From Streptomyces sp. SirexAA-E (lineage in GTDB: Bacteria > Actinomycetota > Actinomycetes > Streptomycetales > Streptomycetaceae): a DNA stretch of 64,000 bases. Each line of letters begins with the position of its first letter. Within the stretch, counting starts at the first letter, position 1. Shown in pieces: positions 9,272 through 18,525 of the stretch. The notes under the pieces are model-generated. The model saw nothing but the letters and a program-made list of their open reading frames with translations, was not told the DNA's origin and searched no databases. The position numbers and the translations under genes are program-made. Where the stretch lies: the NCBI RefSeq assembly GCF_000177195.2, contig NC_015953.1:1054001-1118000 (forward strand). Reading direction: 5' to 3'.

Positions 9272-10936
9272 ATGGACGGATTCGATTTCTCTCCCGGAGC
9301 GCAGATCCCGCTTCAGGGTTCGGGCGGACAGGCGGTGGCGACCAACGCCCTCGCCTCCGCCGCGTATCGCGACAGCGATGTGACGGAGATCCTCAAGGCC
9401 AACAGCGAATGGCACAAGTCCGAGGTGAAGGCGGGCAGCTCCAAGCTGTTCAAGTCCGAGTACTTCAAGCCGAATCTCGGTGAGGCCTTCTCCCGCGCCG
9501 TCCAGGAGCGCATGCTCGGCGGCGGCCGCGGCGCCCTCATCCAGTCCTTCGGCCTCGACCCCCAGACCGTGGTGGAGCACTGCCTGTCCGCCACCCGGCT
9601 CCGCAAGGCCCGGGACAGCAAGCTCACCCTGGTCACGGCCGTCTTCGGGATCCTCTTCCTGCCCGGCTTCCTCCTGTGGGTCCTGACCTTCCGGCTGCGC
9701 GACTCCTTCAACAAGTCCAAGGACGTCGCCTTCCGGGCCCTGGGGACCGTACTGCTCCTCGTCGTGGGCGGGCTCTCGGTCCTGTTCCTGGTCGCCATGC
9801 CGCTCACCGGCTTCATCGCGCTCTATCTGCGTGCCGCGGTCGTCGCCCCGGTCATCGGCTGGCTGCTCGCCAAACGGATCGCGGAGGCGTCCGCCAAGGA
9901 CATGCGGGCCCGCTGGGAAGGACTGCTCAGCGGATCGGGTGTCATCGCCAAGATCCCCGAGGCGGCCCCGAAGAATCCCAACGAGACGTCACGCGAGGCC
10001 CTGCGCCAGAGCCTGGAGAAGCTCTCCGCCGAACAGCAGTCCAACTCGGTCTTCTACGCGGGCCCCAAGGGCATCCTCGGCATGGGCACCCGCTGGGGCA
10101 GCTGGCATCTCGCCGAGGAGCTGCACCCGGCGGACCCGTCCAAGGAGATCCACCAGTTCCGCAGCTGGGACGTGGTGCGGGCCATCCACGACCAGCTCAA
10201 GATGCTGGAGCGCGGCCCGCTGAACACCGGCGGCTTCACCCCGCCGTCCGTGAAGCACTGGATCGTCTCGCCCGTCGGGGAGGACGCCGGCTCGGTCTCC
10301 CGCCCCGAGGGCGAGGATGTCGCGACCTTCCAGGTCAAGCCCCACGAGATCCAGCGCATCTGCAACCACCAGCAGTTCGGCAGCGGCGACCGGCACTACC
10401 TGGGCGTGCAGTTCGTCCTCTGGGAGGGCCAGCTCGTCCTGACCATGCTGATCACCGTCACGGTGCTCCACGAGACCCTGCGCATCGAGGTCACGGGCCA
10501 TGCGCTGGGTCCGGTCCACCCGCTCTTCCTGACCAAGCCCGCCGCCGAGACGAAGACGGTCAAGAAGGCCGTCAGGTTCTGGGAGACCCGCTCCATCACC
10601 CTGCCCCTGGTCAAGGCGAACGAGGTCGTCAGGCTCGCCCTGCGCGCCCCGCTGACCTGGTACCCGCCGCTGCTGGACTACCTCGGCGGGAAGATAGCGC
10701 TTCCGGAGCCCTTCGGGCTGCGCCACGCCTGGGCGGCCAAGCCCTGGGGCCACCGCTTCATGGCGGACGACGCCATGCGGACGGCGACCCCCGTCCTGCG
10801 GGTCGTGCACTCCGCGGCCATGCAGGTGCTCAAGGAGCACGGGGTCGACACCGAGCGCTTCACCAGCCGCTCCATGGCCCTCAGCGGCGCCGTCCAGGAC
10901 GCGGCACCGAAGAAGGCCGACGTCTACGACGCGTGA
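9272..10936 (+). CDS. Conserved membrane protein of unknown function
   Basis: 554 residues from the ATG at 9272; the open frame extends upstream but that part is arginine/alanine-rich shadow. The N-terminal about 115 residues are soluble, then hydrophobic segments follow at about 118-140, 156-176 and 178-200, and a soluble region of some 350 residues with no motif I recognise (WKAKPWGHRF-like aromatic stretch near the C-terminus). The coding bias is strong and the gene occupies the conserved slot between the PIM operon and the HIT gene, so it is real. No function can be assigned. Confidence 0.85.
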   Translation: MDGFDFSPGAQIPLQGSGGQAVATNALASAAYRDSDVTEILKANSEWHKSEVKAGSSKLFKSEYFKPNLGEAFSRAVQERMLGGGRGALIQSFGLDPQTVVEHCLSATRLRKARDSKLTLVTAVFGILFLPGFLLWVLTFRLRDSFNKSKDVAFRALGTVLLLVVGGLSVLFLVAMPLTGFIALYLRAAVVAPVIGWLLAKRIAEASAKDMRARWEGLLSGSGVIAKIPEAAPKNPNETSREALRQSLEKLSAEQQSNSVFYAGPKGILGMGTRWGSWHLAEELHPADPSKEIHQFRSWDVVRAIHDQLKMLERGPLNTGGFTPPSVKHWIVSPVGEDAGSVSRPEGEDVATFQVKPHEIQRICNHQQFGSGDRHYLGVQFVLWEGQLVLTMLITVTVLHETLRIEVTGHALGPVHPLFLTKPAAETKTVKKAVRFWETRSITLPLVKANEVVRLALRAPLTWYPPLLDYLGGKIALPEPFGLRHAWAAKPWGHRFMADDAMRTATPVLRVVHSAAMQVLKEHGVDTERFTSRSMALSGAVQDAAPKKADVYDA

Positions 10937-10940
10937 ACGC

Positions 10941-10970
10941 CGTACGGGGTGCCCCGGGGCACCCCGTACG
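10941..10970. terminator. Bidirectional terminator between convergent genes
   Basis: A perfect 30-bp palindrome (15+15), starting CGTACGGGGTGCCCC, four bases past the stop of the plus-strand membrane protein gene and 19 bases before the HIT stop on the other strand. In RNA it folds into a 13-bp stem with a CCGG tetraloop. Confidence 0.8.
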
Positions 10971-10988
10971 TCCTCGCCGTGAGTCCGC

Positions 10989-11549
10989 TCAGGCGGAGAG
11001 CGGCCGGGCCGGCCACACCGCGGCCAGCATCGACCGGGTGTCCCCCAGCAGTTGCGGCAGCACCTTCGTGTGACCGACCACCGGCATGAAGTTGGTGTCC
11101 CCGCCCCACCGCGGCACCACGTGCTGGTGCAGGTGGGCGGCGATACCGGCGCCCGCGGACGCCCCCTGGTTCATCCCGATGTTGAATCCGTGCGCCCCGG
11201 AGGCCGCCCGCAACGCGGCCATCGCACGCTTGGTGAAGTCGGCCAGCTCCGCGGTCTCCGGGCCGTCCAGGTCCGTGTAGTCGGCGACGTGCCGGTAGGG
11301 CACCACCATCAGGTGCCCGCCGTTGTACGGGTACAGGTTCAGCACGGCGTACACCTTCTCGCCCCGCGCGACGACGAGCCCGTCCTCGTCCGACTTCGAC
11401 GGGATCTCGCAGAACGGACAGCCGTCGCCGGCCTCCGACCCGCTCGGCTTGTTCTCACCCTGGATGTACGCCATCCGGTGGGGCGTCCACAGGCGCTGGA
11501 ACGCGTCGGGCGTCCCCACTCCGATCTGCTGTTCCGGCTCACTCGTCAT
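10989..11549 (-). CDS. HIT-family nucleotide hydrolase/phosphorylase
   Basis: 186 residues from the ATG at 11549 (an ATG at 11561 would add MLAG). The histidine triad HLHQHVV (H139, H141, H143) is intact, with the preceding YNGGHLMVVPYRHV strand typical of the family and a CPFC pair (C44, C47) that may bind zinc. Related actinobacterial proteins act on diadenosine tetraphosphate (Ap4A phosphorylase type). Substrate cannot be settled from sequence. It is divergent from the ion-channel gene across a 78-base gap. Confidence 0.9.
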   Translation of the reverse strand: MTSEPEQQIGVGTPDAFQRLWTPHRMAYIQGENKPSGSEAGDGCPFCEIPSKSDEDGLVVARGEKVYAVLNLYPYNGGHLMVVPYRHVADYTDLDGPETAELADFTKRAMAALRAASGAHGFNIGMNQGASAGAGIAAHLHQHVVPRWGGDTNFMPVVGHTKVLPQLLGDTRSMLAAVWPARPLSA

Positions 11550-11627
11550 GCCCGCCAGCATATTGCTTCGCCTCCGCCGCGCGTGTCGCCGGGGCCGACC
11601 CCGGCGGCGCACCGCGATGCTGACGCC

Positions 11628-12305
11628 ATGAGCGACCGCCCCACCGCCCCCGTCCCCCACCGGCTCGCGGAATGGGAACGCCGCACGGAGATGCCGCTGC
11701 TCGTCGCGTCCCTGGTCTACCTCGCCGGTTACGCGGTGCATGTCCTCGTCCCGCGCCCCATCCAGCCCTGGCGCGACGTCGTCCTCGTCCTGGTCGCCGC
11801 CACCTGGCTCCTCTTCGCCGCGGACTACGGCGTACGGCTCCGGCTCAGCGGCCAGGGCCGGCGCTTCGTCCGCACCCACTGGCTGGACACCCTGGTCCTG
11901 CTGCTCCCCCCGCTGCGCCCGCTGCGGGTGGTCCAGCTGTACACCCGCTTCCAGTTGCGCCGGGAACGGCCGCTGCTCAGCCTGTACGCGCGGGTCATGG
12001 CGTACGCCGGCACCTCGGCACTGCTGCTGGGCTTCTCCGCCTCGCTGGCCGTGTACCAGCAGGAGCACGACGCCCCGGGCTCCACGATCCGTACCTTCGG
12101 CGACGCGGTGTGGTGGGCCTGCGCGACGCTCACCACCGTGGGCTACGGCGACGCGGTGCCGGTGACCCCGGTGGGGCGGGTGATCGCGGCGGGGCTGATG
12201 GCGTGCGGGCTGGCGCTCCTGGGAGCGGTGACGGGGTCGTTCTCGTCGTGGCTGGTCCAGGTGTTCAGCCGGCAGGACGCCACGAGGCCCCCGGAGGGCG
12301 GGTAG
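11628..12305 (+). CDS. Small potassium channel-like protein (two-pore-domain ion channel family)
   Basis: 225 residues. Four hydrophobic segments are visible: about 24-42, 50-66, 126-145 and 182-205. The third and fourth flank a pore loop with the selectivity filter TTVGYGD (about 169-175), the signature of K+ channels. The arginine-rich segment around 95-112 resembles a reduced S4-S5 linker. No cytoplasmic RCK domain follows, so this is a short channel whose gating is not apparent. The stop codon lies in the loop of a terminator shared with convergent thrS. Confidence 0.88.
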   Translation: MSDRPTAPVPHRLAEWERRTEMPLLVASLVYLAGYAVHVLVPRPIQPWRDVVLVLVAATWLLFAADYGVRLRLSGQGRRFVRTHWLDTLVLLLPPLRPLRVVQLYTRFQLRRERPLLSLYARVMAYAGTSALLLGFSASLAVYQQEHDAPGSTIRTFGDAVWWACATLTTVGYGDAVPVTPVGRVIAAGLMACGLALLGAVTGSFSSWLVQVFSRQDATRPPEGG

Positions 12306-12320
12306 CTCTCCGGGGGCCTC
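12284..12320. terminator. Terminator overlapping the channel stop codon, shared with thrS
   Basis: A perfect 13-bp inverted repeat (12284-12296 with 12308-12320) with an 11-base loop that contains the TAG stop of the channel gene. It lies just past the convergent thrS stop (12335), so it can serve both strands. Confidence 0.7.
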
Positions 12321-12334
12321 TCACGCGGTGCGGG

Positions 12335-14311
12335 TCAGACCTGGACGCGGCGCTCCACCAGGTCGACGAGCTTGGCGATGGCCTCGTCGCGGGGGATGCC
12401 GTTCTCCTGCGATCCGTCGCGGTGGCGGAAGGACACCGTGCCCGCGTTCATGTCGTCGTCGCCGACGATGACCATGAACGGGACCTTGGCCTTCTGGTGG
12501 TTGCGGATCTTCTTCTGCATCCGGTCCGAGGAGGCGTCCACCTCGACCCGCAGCCCCTTCTTCCGCGCCTCGGCGGCGAACTCCTGGAGGTACGGGATGT
12601 GGGTGTCGCCGATCGGGATGCCGACCGCCTGGACGGGGGCCAGCCACACGGGGAACGCGCCGGCGTAGTGCTCCAGGAGCACCGCGAAGAAGCGCTCGAT
12701 GGAGCCGAACAGCGCACGGTGGATCATGACCGGGCGCTGCTTGGTGCCGTCCGGGCCGGTGTACTCCAGGTCGAAGCGCTCCGGCAGGTTGAAGTCGAGC
12801 TGCACGGTCGACATCTGCCAGGTGCGGCCGATGGCGTCCTTGCACTGCACCGAGATCTTCGGGCCGTAGAAGGCGGCGCCGCCCGGGTCCGGGACGAGCG
12901 GGAGGCCCTGCTTCTCGGCGACCTGGCGCAGCGTCTCGGTGGCCTCTTCCCAGGCCTCGTCCGAGCCGACGAACTTCTCCGGGTCCTTGGTGGAGAGCTC
13001 CAGGTAGAAGTCGGTGAGGCCGTAGTCGCGCAGGAGGTTGAGGACGAAGGTGAGCGTCCGGTCCAGCTCCTCGGCCATCTGCTCACGGGTGCAGTAGATG
13101 TGCGCGTCGTCCTGCGTGAAGCCGCGCGAGCGGGTCAGGCCGTGCACGACGCCCGACTTCTCGTACCGGTACACCGTGCCGAACTCGAAGAGACGCAGCG
13201 GCAGTTCGCGGTAGGAGCGGCCACGCGCGTCGAAGATCAGGTTGTGCATCGGGCAGTTCATCGGCTTGAGGTAGTAGTCCACCCCGTCGTCGAGCTGCAT
13301 GGGCGGGTACATGCCGTCGGCGTACCAGTCCAGGTGACCGGACTTCTCGAAGAGCTTGCCCTTGGTCGCGTGGGGGCTGTAGACGAACTCGTAGCCCTCC
13401 TCCTCGTGGCGGCGCCGCGAGTAGTCCTCCATGGCCCGGCGGATGACGCCGCCCTTGGGGTGGAAGACCGCGAGGCCGGGGCCGATCTCGTCGGGGAAGG
13501 AGAAGAGGTCCAGCTCGTTGCCGAGCTTGCGGTGGTCGCGCTTGGCGGCCTCCTCCAGGAACTCCAGGTGCGCCTTGAGCTGGTCCTTGGTGGGCCAGGC
13601 GGTGCCGTAGATGCGCTGGAGCATCGGGTTCTTCTCGCTGCCCCGCCAGTACGCCGCCGCGTTGCGCATCAGCTTGAACGCGGGGATGAACCGGGTGGTG
13701 GGCAGGTGCGGGCCTCGGCAGAGGTCCTTCCAGCAGAGGTCACCGGTCTTGGGGTCGAGGTTGTCGTAGATGGTCAGCTCGCCGCCGCCCACCTCGACGT
13801 CCGCGCCGTCGTCCGAGGACGCGGAGCCCTTGATGCCGATGAGCTCCAGCTTGTACGGCTCGTCGGCGAGCTCCGCGCGGGCGGCCTCGTCGGTGACGAC
13901 GCGGCGCGAGAAGCGCTGACCGCGCTTCTGGATCTCCTGCATCTTCTTCTCGACGGCCTTGAGGTCCTCGGGCGTGAAGGGCCTCTCCACGTCGAAGTCG
14001 TAGTAGAAGCCGTCCTTGACCGGCGGGCCGATGCCCAGCTTGGCCTCGGGGAAGAGCTCCTGCACGGCCTGGGCCATCACGTGCGCGGTGGAGTGCCGCA
14101 GGATGTCCAGGCCGTCCTCGGAGGTGATCTCGACGGGCTCGACGACCTCGCCGTCCTTCGGCGCGTACGCGAGGTCCCGCAGCTCGCCGTCGACCCGTGC
14201 GGCGACGACGGTGCGCTGCCCGGGGAAGAGCTCGGCGGCCGTCGTGCCCGTCGTCACCACGTGCTCTTCCCGCTCGGAATCGCGTTGGATGATCACACGG
14301 ACGTCTGACAC
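12335..14311 (-). CDS. thrS: Threonyl-tRNA synthetase
   Basis: 658 residues from a GTG at 14311 ([13 protein letters not shown]), the length expected for Streptomyces ThrS; an in-frame ATG 15 codons upstream lacks support. Domains in order: TGS (about 1-65), the editing domain with [11 protein letters not shown], the class II catalytic core with motif 2 around [17 protein letters not shown], the zinc-ligand PMNCPMH cysteine, motif 3, and the C-terminal anticodon-binding domain ([10 protein letters not shown] onward). It charges tRNA-Thr with threonine. I looked for a T-box leader in 14312-14600 and did not recognise one. Confidence 0.97.
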   Translation of the reverse strand: MSDVRVIIQRDSEREEHVVTTGTTAAELFPGQRTVVAARVDGELRDLAYAPKDGEVVEPVEITSEDGLDILRHSTAHVMAQAVQELFPEAKLGIGPPVKDGFYYDFDVERPFTPEDLKAVEKKMQEIQKRGQRFSRRVVTDEAARAELADEPYKLELIGIKGSASSDDGADVEVGGGELTIYDNLDPKTGDLCWKDLCRGPHLPTTRFIPAFKLMRNAAAYWRGSEKNPMLQRIYGTAWPTKDQLKAHLEFLEEAAKRDHRKLGNELDLFSFPDEIGPGLAVFHPKGGVIRRAMEDYSRRRHEEEGYEFVYSPHATKGKLFEKSGHLDWYADGMYPPMQLDDGVDYYLKPMNCPMHNLIFDARGRSYRELPLRLFEFGTVYRYEKSGVVHGLTRSRGFTQDDAHIYCTREQMAEELDRTLTFVLNLLRDYGLTDFYLELSTKDPEKFVGSDEAWEEATETLRQVAEKQGLPLVPDPGGAAFYGPKISVQCKDAIGRTWQMSTVQLDFNLPERFDLEYTGPDGTKQRPVMIHRALFGSIERFFAVLLEHYAGAFPVWLAPVQAVGIPIGDTHIPYLQEFAAEARKKGLRVEVDASSDRMQKKIRNHQKAKVPFMVIVGDDDMNAGTVSFRHRDGSQENGIPRDEAIAKLVDLVERRVQV

Positions 14312-14600
14312 CGGTCTCTCCTGACTGAGGGGGCGCGCCGCCTGTCGCGGACGCAAGAGGAATCGTACCGAGCCACGGGCCCTCGACGCGAAAGGGATAC
14401 CGGCCCGCCTCCTCCCCGCCCCCGCGCGGGGGCACCCCGCGGCCGGGCGGGCGGCACGGCCGCGGGCCGTCCGGACCTGTGACGCGGGTCACCGCCGCAG
14501 GACGGCGCCCGTGAGCGGCGTACCGGGCAAACGGCCCGGGTATCACCGAACCGGGCAGAGGAATGCCGTCATCTGCCGCTCAGGGGCGAGGAGTTCGGGG

Positions 14601-15326
14601 ATGATCCACTGGTTCGACGGCCCACTGGCCGCTTTCGGCACGGAGACGACAGGCGCGGACGTCGAGGAGGACCGGATCGTTTCGGCCGCCCTCGTCATCC
14701 AGGACACGACGGGTGGACGGTTCCGGGTCACCCGATGGCTGGTCAGTCCGGGGATCCCGGTGCCCGCCGGGGCGACGGAGATCCACGGGCTGACCGACGA
14801 CCACCTGCAGCGCAACGGCCGGTGGCCCGCCCCGGTGATGGAGGAGCTGGCCCGCGCGCTGGCCGAGCAGTGTGCGGTTCGGCGCCCGGTCGTCGTGATG
14901 GACGCACCGTTCGGCCTGACCCTGCTGGACCGGGAGCTGAGGCGTCACCGGGCGTCGTCGCTGGCCGGGTACCTGGGCGACCAGCCGCTGTGCGTGCTGG
15001 ACCCACGGGTACTGGACGGCCACCTGGACCGCTACCGCAAGGGCCGCCGCGCGCTGGACGACCTCTTGGAGCTGTACGGCGTGGAGCTGGACGGGACGCG
15101 CGGCGCCGCCGCCGACGCGGCGGCCTCGCTGGAGCTGGTGCGCGCGTTGGGCCGAAGGTTCTCGGCCCGGCTGGAGCGACTGAGCCCGGCGGAGCTGCAC
15201 ACCTTGCAGGCGCGGTGGCACGCGGCGCAGGCGCGGGGCACTCAGGCGTGGTTCGAGAAGAGCGGCGTTCCGCAGACGCCGGAGCCGGCCTGGCCGCTGC
15301 GTCCGGAACTGCCCGCGGCGGCCTGA
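14601..15326 (+). CDS. DEDDh exonuclease-fold protein with degenerate active site
   Basis: 241 residues from the ATG at 14601, with a GGGGCGAGGAG ribosome site upstream. The fold matches the DnaQ/epsilon exonuclease family (Exo I motif FGTETTG, then EIHGLTDDH, APFGLTLLDRELRRH and a C-terminal GAAADAAAS). However, three of the catalytic positions are changed: the first Asp of DXE is Gly13, the Exo II Asp is Gly105, and the Exo III His position reads Arg167. Only Glu15 and Asp172 remain. Streptomyces relatives I remember carry FDTETTG and NAPFDLT, so this copy may have lost nuclease activity or acquired a binding role. The terminator after it is shared with tRNA-Val. Confidence 0.85.
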   Translation: MIHWFDGPLAAFGTETTGADVEEDRIVSAALVIQDTTGGRFRVTRWLVSPGIPVPAGATEIHGLTDDHLQRNGRWPAPVMEELARALAEQCAVRRPVVVMDAPFGLTLLDRELRRHRASSLAGYLGDQPLCVLDPRVLDGHLDRYRKGRRALDDLLELYGVELDGTRGAAADAAASLELVRALGRRFSARLERLSPAELHTLQARWHAAQARGTQAWFEKSGVPQTPEPAWPLRPELPAAA

Positions 15327-15344
15327 GGGGCGCGGGTACGGGAA

Positions 15345-15377
15345 AGCCGGTCCGTCGGTGACGCCGACGGACCGGCT
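15345..15377. terminator. Terminator between the exonuclease-like gene and tRNA-Val
   Basis: A perfect 14-bp inverted repeat (15345-15358 with 15364-15377) with a 5-base loop, between the plus-strand exonuclease-like gene and the minus-strand tRNA. On the minus strand it is followed by TTTCC, so it fits the tRNA transcript best. Confidence 0.75.
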
Positions 15378-15386
15378 CTTCCCGGG

Positions 15387-15458
15387 TGGGCGATACTGGG
15401 TTCGAACCAGTGACCTCTTCGGTGTGAACGAAGCGCTCTCCCACTGAGCTAATCGCCC
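15387..15458 (-). tRNA. tRNA-Val (CAC)
   Basis: 72 nt, reading GGGCGATTAGCTCAGTGGGA from 15458. All four arms pair: 7-bp acceptor, GCTC/GAGC D-stem, CTTCG/CGAAG anticodon stem with loop TTCACAC (anticodon CAC), and ACTGG/CCAGT T-stem with TTCGAAC. CCA is not encoded. A second identical copy lies at 22713-22784. A plausible promoter (TTGAAC 15501-15496, 18-base spacer, TATGGT 15477-15472) lies just upstream. Confidence 0.97.
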
Positions 15459-15497
15459 GGGAACGGGTTGAACCATACAGGGCCCGACGGGCTGTGT

Positions 15498-15944
15498 TCA
15501 AACCGTTCGGAGCCACGCCGTCAGCCCCCGCCGCCCCGAGCGCATCATCAGGGTGTGGTTGGCGCGGAAGACGGGCCGTCCGGGCACGGCAAGACGGCGC
15601 AGCAGCGCGGTGCGGACATCGACCTCCTGCTCGTAGACGATCCGGCTGCCGCCGTCGCGCGGGGTGACGGTCCAACGGGCCCAGCCGTCGAGGTCGCCGC
15701 TCATGGCGGCCTCGAGGATCCGCGCGGCCGGGTCGCGCCGGTGCCGGTGGAGGGTCACGACCAGGCTGTACGGGAGGGACGAGCGGAAGCGCGCCGTCGC
15801 GGTGGAGTCGTCGACGCGGGTGACCGCGCGGACCTGGGGCCACCACCGGGGGTAGTCCTCGGGGTGTTCGAGCGCGGTGAAGGCGGTGTCGGGGCCGACG
15901 GGCAGGTCCCAGACAGTGGTGAAGCGGTAGTGGTTCCAGTCCAT
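15498..15944 (-). CDS. SRPBCC-superfamily protein (polyketide cyclase/dehydrase-like)
   Basis: 148 residues, START-like helix-grip fold. It begins MDWNHYRFTTVWDLP with the EHPEDYPRWWPQVRAV pattern (a conserved WW pair after the first strand) found in the polyketide-cyclase/lipid-transport branch, and ends with the long C-terminal helix containing R-rich residues. Such proteins bind small hydrophobic ligands; the ligand here is unknown. Its 3' end overlaps the promoter region of the downstream tRNA-Val. Confidence 0.85.
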   Translation of the reverse strand: MDWNHYRFTTVWDLPVGPDTAFTALEHPEDYPRWWPQVRAVTRVDDSTATARFRSSLPYSLVVTLHRHRRDPAARILEAAMSGDLDGWARWTVTPRDGGSRIVYEQEVDVRTALLRRLAVPGRPVFRANHTLMMRSGRRGLTAWLRTV

Positions 15945-16035
15945 GGGCCCAGTCTGCGGGTGGGGGCCTACTCAGCGGTGGAAGTGAGTACCCGAGCGCA
16001 TGTACGCGCCTGTGGCCGCCGCCACACTCCGGTAC

Positions 16036-18525
16036 ATGGAACATGTGCCGCCGCCCGCCGAGGAATTGGCGCTCCTCGACCGTGAACTGGCCCGGCTGGA
16101 CGCCCGTCGCCTCCAGTTGCTGAGCCGACGCTCCTGGCTGGTCGCCGTGTTGCGGCCGCCGGTCGCGCCGCTGTCGCCCCCGCCGCCCGGATTCCGGCCG
16201 GTCGCGGCCCCGTTCGCCTGGGGGCCTCCGCGGCAGGCCGCGCCGGCCACCGGTGCGCGCGGTGCGCAGAACGTGCTGCTGGGCCTGGGCGGCCTGCTGC
16301 TGGCGGTCGCGGCCATCGCCTTCACCCTGTTCAGCTGGGGCGAGATGGGGATCGCGGGCCGTTCGGCGGTGCTGACGGCGGTGACGGCCGGTGCGCTGGT
16401 GGCGCCCGCCCCGCTGCTCGGCCGGCGGCTCTCCTCGACGGCGGAGGCGCTGGCCGCGGTCGCGCTGGTGCTGACGGTGCTGGACACCTACGCGCTGCAC
16501 GCGGCGGTGCTGCCGGACACGGACGGCCTGGGCTTCGCGGCGGCTTCGTCGGCGGTGCTCGCCGTGGCGTGGGCGGCGTACGGACTGGGGCTCGGGCGGC
16601 TCCGGCTGCCGTTGCCCGCGGCGGTGGTGGCGGGCCAGTTCCCGCTGGTGCTGTGGGCCTGGTACGCCGACGGGGCCGCGGTCGCCTTCGGGTGGGCGCT
16701 GCTGGTGACGGCAGCGGCGGACGTCGCGGTGGCGTCGTGGGGCGGCCGGCTCGCGGTGCGGGTCGCCGCCTGGTCCGGGGCCGCTGTGACCGGGTCGGTG
16801 GCACTGCTGATCGGTCTGGTGACGTCGCTGTCGGCGGGTGGCGCGGTGGCCGCCGTGGGGCCGGGGGCGCTGCTGCTGGCCGGTGCGGTGGTGGCGCTGT
16901 CCGCCGGGTGGCGGGCGCCGCGGGAGTGGGCCGTGACCGGGGGCGTGGTGGCGGGTGGCTCGGCGGTGGCCGGGGTGGGCGGTGTGCTGCGCACGGGTGT
17001 GCCGTGGAGCTGGGCGGTCGTGGTGTACCTGCTGTGCGGTGCGGCGCTGTCGGCGGTGGTGCGGCTGCGGGCGGTCCCCCGCCCGGTGGTGCGGGGGGTG
17101 GTGGGGGCCTCGGTCGCGGTGACGGGGGCCGCGGTGCTGGTGGTGCTGCCCGTGGTGGCGGCCGTGCTGTTCGGTCCGGCGTCGCTGGTGACGGACGTGT
17201 GGTCCGGGGCGCCGGAGGGTGTACGGGGCGCCGTGGGCGCGTCGGTGCGATGGCCGGACGCGGGGCCCGCGCCGGTGGTGCTGCTGGTGTCGGCGGCCCT
17301 GCTGGGCGCGGCGTACGCGGCCCGGGGCCGGGCGGGCGGTCCGCGCACGGGCTGGTGGGCCGCCGCCGGTTGCGGGGCGCTGGGGCTGGGCTGGGCGGGG
17401 GCCGTGGTGCTGCCCGTCGTGGTGGACGCGTCGTACGCGGTGGCGGTGGTGGTGGGACTGCTGCTGGTGGCGGGGCTGTCGGAGGTCGCGGTGCGGCGGG
17501 CGCCGGACGCTGTGGCGTGGACCGCTCTGGGGTGCGCGCTGGTCGGGGCGGTGGGTACGGGGCTGCCGGCGCTGGCCGCCGAGCCCGCCACGCACGCGGT
17601 GTTCGGTGCTCTGGTGGTGCTGTTCGCCGGGGTGGCGGTCCGGTCGCGGGTGGCTGCGGTCCGGTCGGTCGCGGCCGTCGCCTCGGTGCTGTGCGCGCTC
17701 GTGGTGGCCGGGGCGGTGGGGGCGTCGCTGGGGTGGAGCGCGCCCCGGGCCGCTGTGGCGGTGCTGGCCGTCCCGGCGGTGACGGTGGGGCTCGGGCTGC
17801 GGCTGCGGGCGGCGGCGCCGACGCTCTCGCCGTCACCGCCGCTGTCACGGCCGTTGTCGCTGTCGTTGTCGTTGTCGTTGTCGCTGGAGATCGCGGGGGC
17901 GTTCGGCGCGCTGGTGGCGGTGGGGCTGTCGGTGCCGGACGCGCCGTACCTCGCGCTGGTGCTGGGGCTGTGCGGGGTGCTGGCGGCGGCGACCGCCCTG
18001 CGCCCGGAGCGCCGGCCCGGTGCGGGGTACCTGGCGGCGGGGCTGTTCGTGGCGGCGACGTGGGTACGGCTGGGGGCCTCGGGAGTGGCGGATCCGGAGG
18101 CGTACACCCTGCCGGTCTCGGTGGTCGCCTGCGGCGTCGGTTTCCTGCGCCGGCGCGGGGACCCGGAGGCCTCGTCCTGGGTGGCGTACGGTCCGGGGCT
18201 GGCCGTGACGCTGCTGCCGAGCCTCGTGACGGCCTGGCCCGACCCGCACTGGGCGCGCCCGCTGCTGCTGGGCGTGGCGGCCTTGGTGGTGACGCTGGTG
18301 GGGGCCCGGCGCCGGCTCCAGGCCCCGCTGGTGCTGGGCGGTTCGGTGCTGGCACTGGACGCGCTGCACGAGCTGGCCCCGCATGTGGCGCAGGTGCTCG
18401 ACGCGCTCCCCCGCTGGGCGTTCCCGGCGCTCGCCGGGCTGCTGCTGCTCGCGCTCGGAGCGACGTACGAGCAGCGGCTGCGCGACGCGCGCCGGGTGCG
18501 GGAGAGCCTCGGGCGGATGCGCTGA
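16036..18525 (+). CDS. Large polytopic membrane protein of unknown function
   Basis: 829 residues from the ATG at 16036 (MEHVPPPAEELALLDRE); an ATG at 16000 would add 12 residues. The N-terminal 40 residues form a charged helix with a short leucine/arginine coiled-coil look, a proline-rich linker follows, and from about residue 75 to 815 there are some 20 or more hydrophobic helices. I recall similar proteins annotated as SCO7613-domain membrane proteins, but am not sure. A run of LS dipeptides (near residue 610) is encoded by a 6-bp microsatellite. The TGA stop lies at the left tip of the inverted-repeat element that follows. Confidence 0.8.
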   Translation: MEHVPPPAEELALLDRELARLDARRLQLLSRRSWLVAVLRPPVAPLSPPPPGFRPVAAPFAWGPPRQAAPATGARGAQNVLLGLGGLLLAVAAIAFTLFSWGEMGIAGRSAVLTAVTAGALVAPAPLLGRRLSSTAEALAAVALVLTVLDTYALHAAVLPDTDGLGFAAASSAVLAVAWAAYGLGLGRLRLPLPAAVVAGQFPLVLWAWYADGAAVAFGWALLVTAAADVAVASWGGRLAVRVAAWSGAAVTGSVALLIGLVTSLSAGGAVAAVGPGALLLAGAVVALSAGWRAPREWAVTGGVVAGGSAVAGVGGVLRTGVPWSWAVVVYLLCGAALSAVVRLRAVPRPVVRGVVGASVAVTGAAVLVVLPVVAAVLFGPASLVTDVWSGAPEGVRGAVGASVRWPDAGPAPVVLLVSAALLGAAYAARGRAGGPRTGWWAAAGCGALGLGWAGAVVLPVVVDASYAVAVVVGLLLVAGLSEVAVRRAPDAVAWTALGCALVGAVGTGLPALAAEPATHAVFGALVVLFAGVAVRSRVAAVRSVAAVASVLCALVVAGAVGASLGWSAPRAAVAVLAVPAVTVGLGLRLRAAAPTLSPSPPLSRPLSLSLSLSLSLEIAGAFGALVAVGLSVPDAPYLALVLGLCGVLAAATALRPERRPGAGYLAAGLFVAATWVRLGASGVADPEAYTLPVSVVACGVGFLRRRGDPEASSWVAYGPGLAVTLLPSLVTAWPDPHWARPLLLGVAALVVTLVGARRRLQAPLVLGGSVLALDALHELAPHVAQVLDALPRWAFPALAGLLLLALGATYEQRLRDARRVRESLGRMR
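17849..17887 (+). repeat. In-frame hexanucleotide microsatellite (TTGTCG/CTGTCG)
   Basis: About six consecutive near-identical hexamers, TTGTCG or CTGTCG, encode Leu-Ser repeats in the large membrane protein. TTG leucine codons are otherwise rare in this gene, so the block is likely to have expanded by slippage. Changes in copy number would keep the frame. Confidence 0.85.

Noticed and set aside
14312..14600. T-box leader upstream of thrS
   Set aside because: No specifier loop or the conserved T-box core was recognised in these 289 bases.
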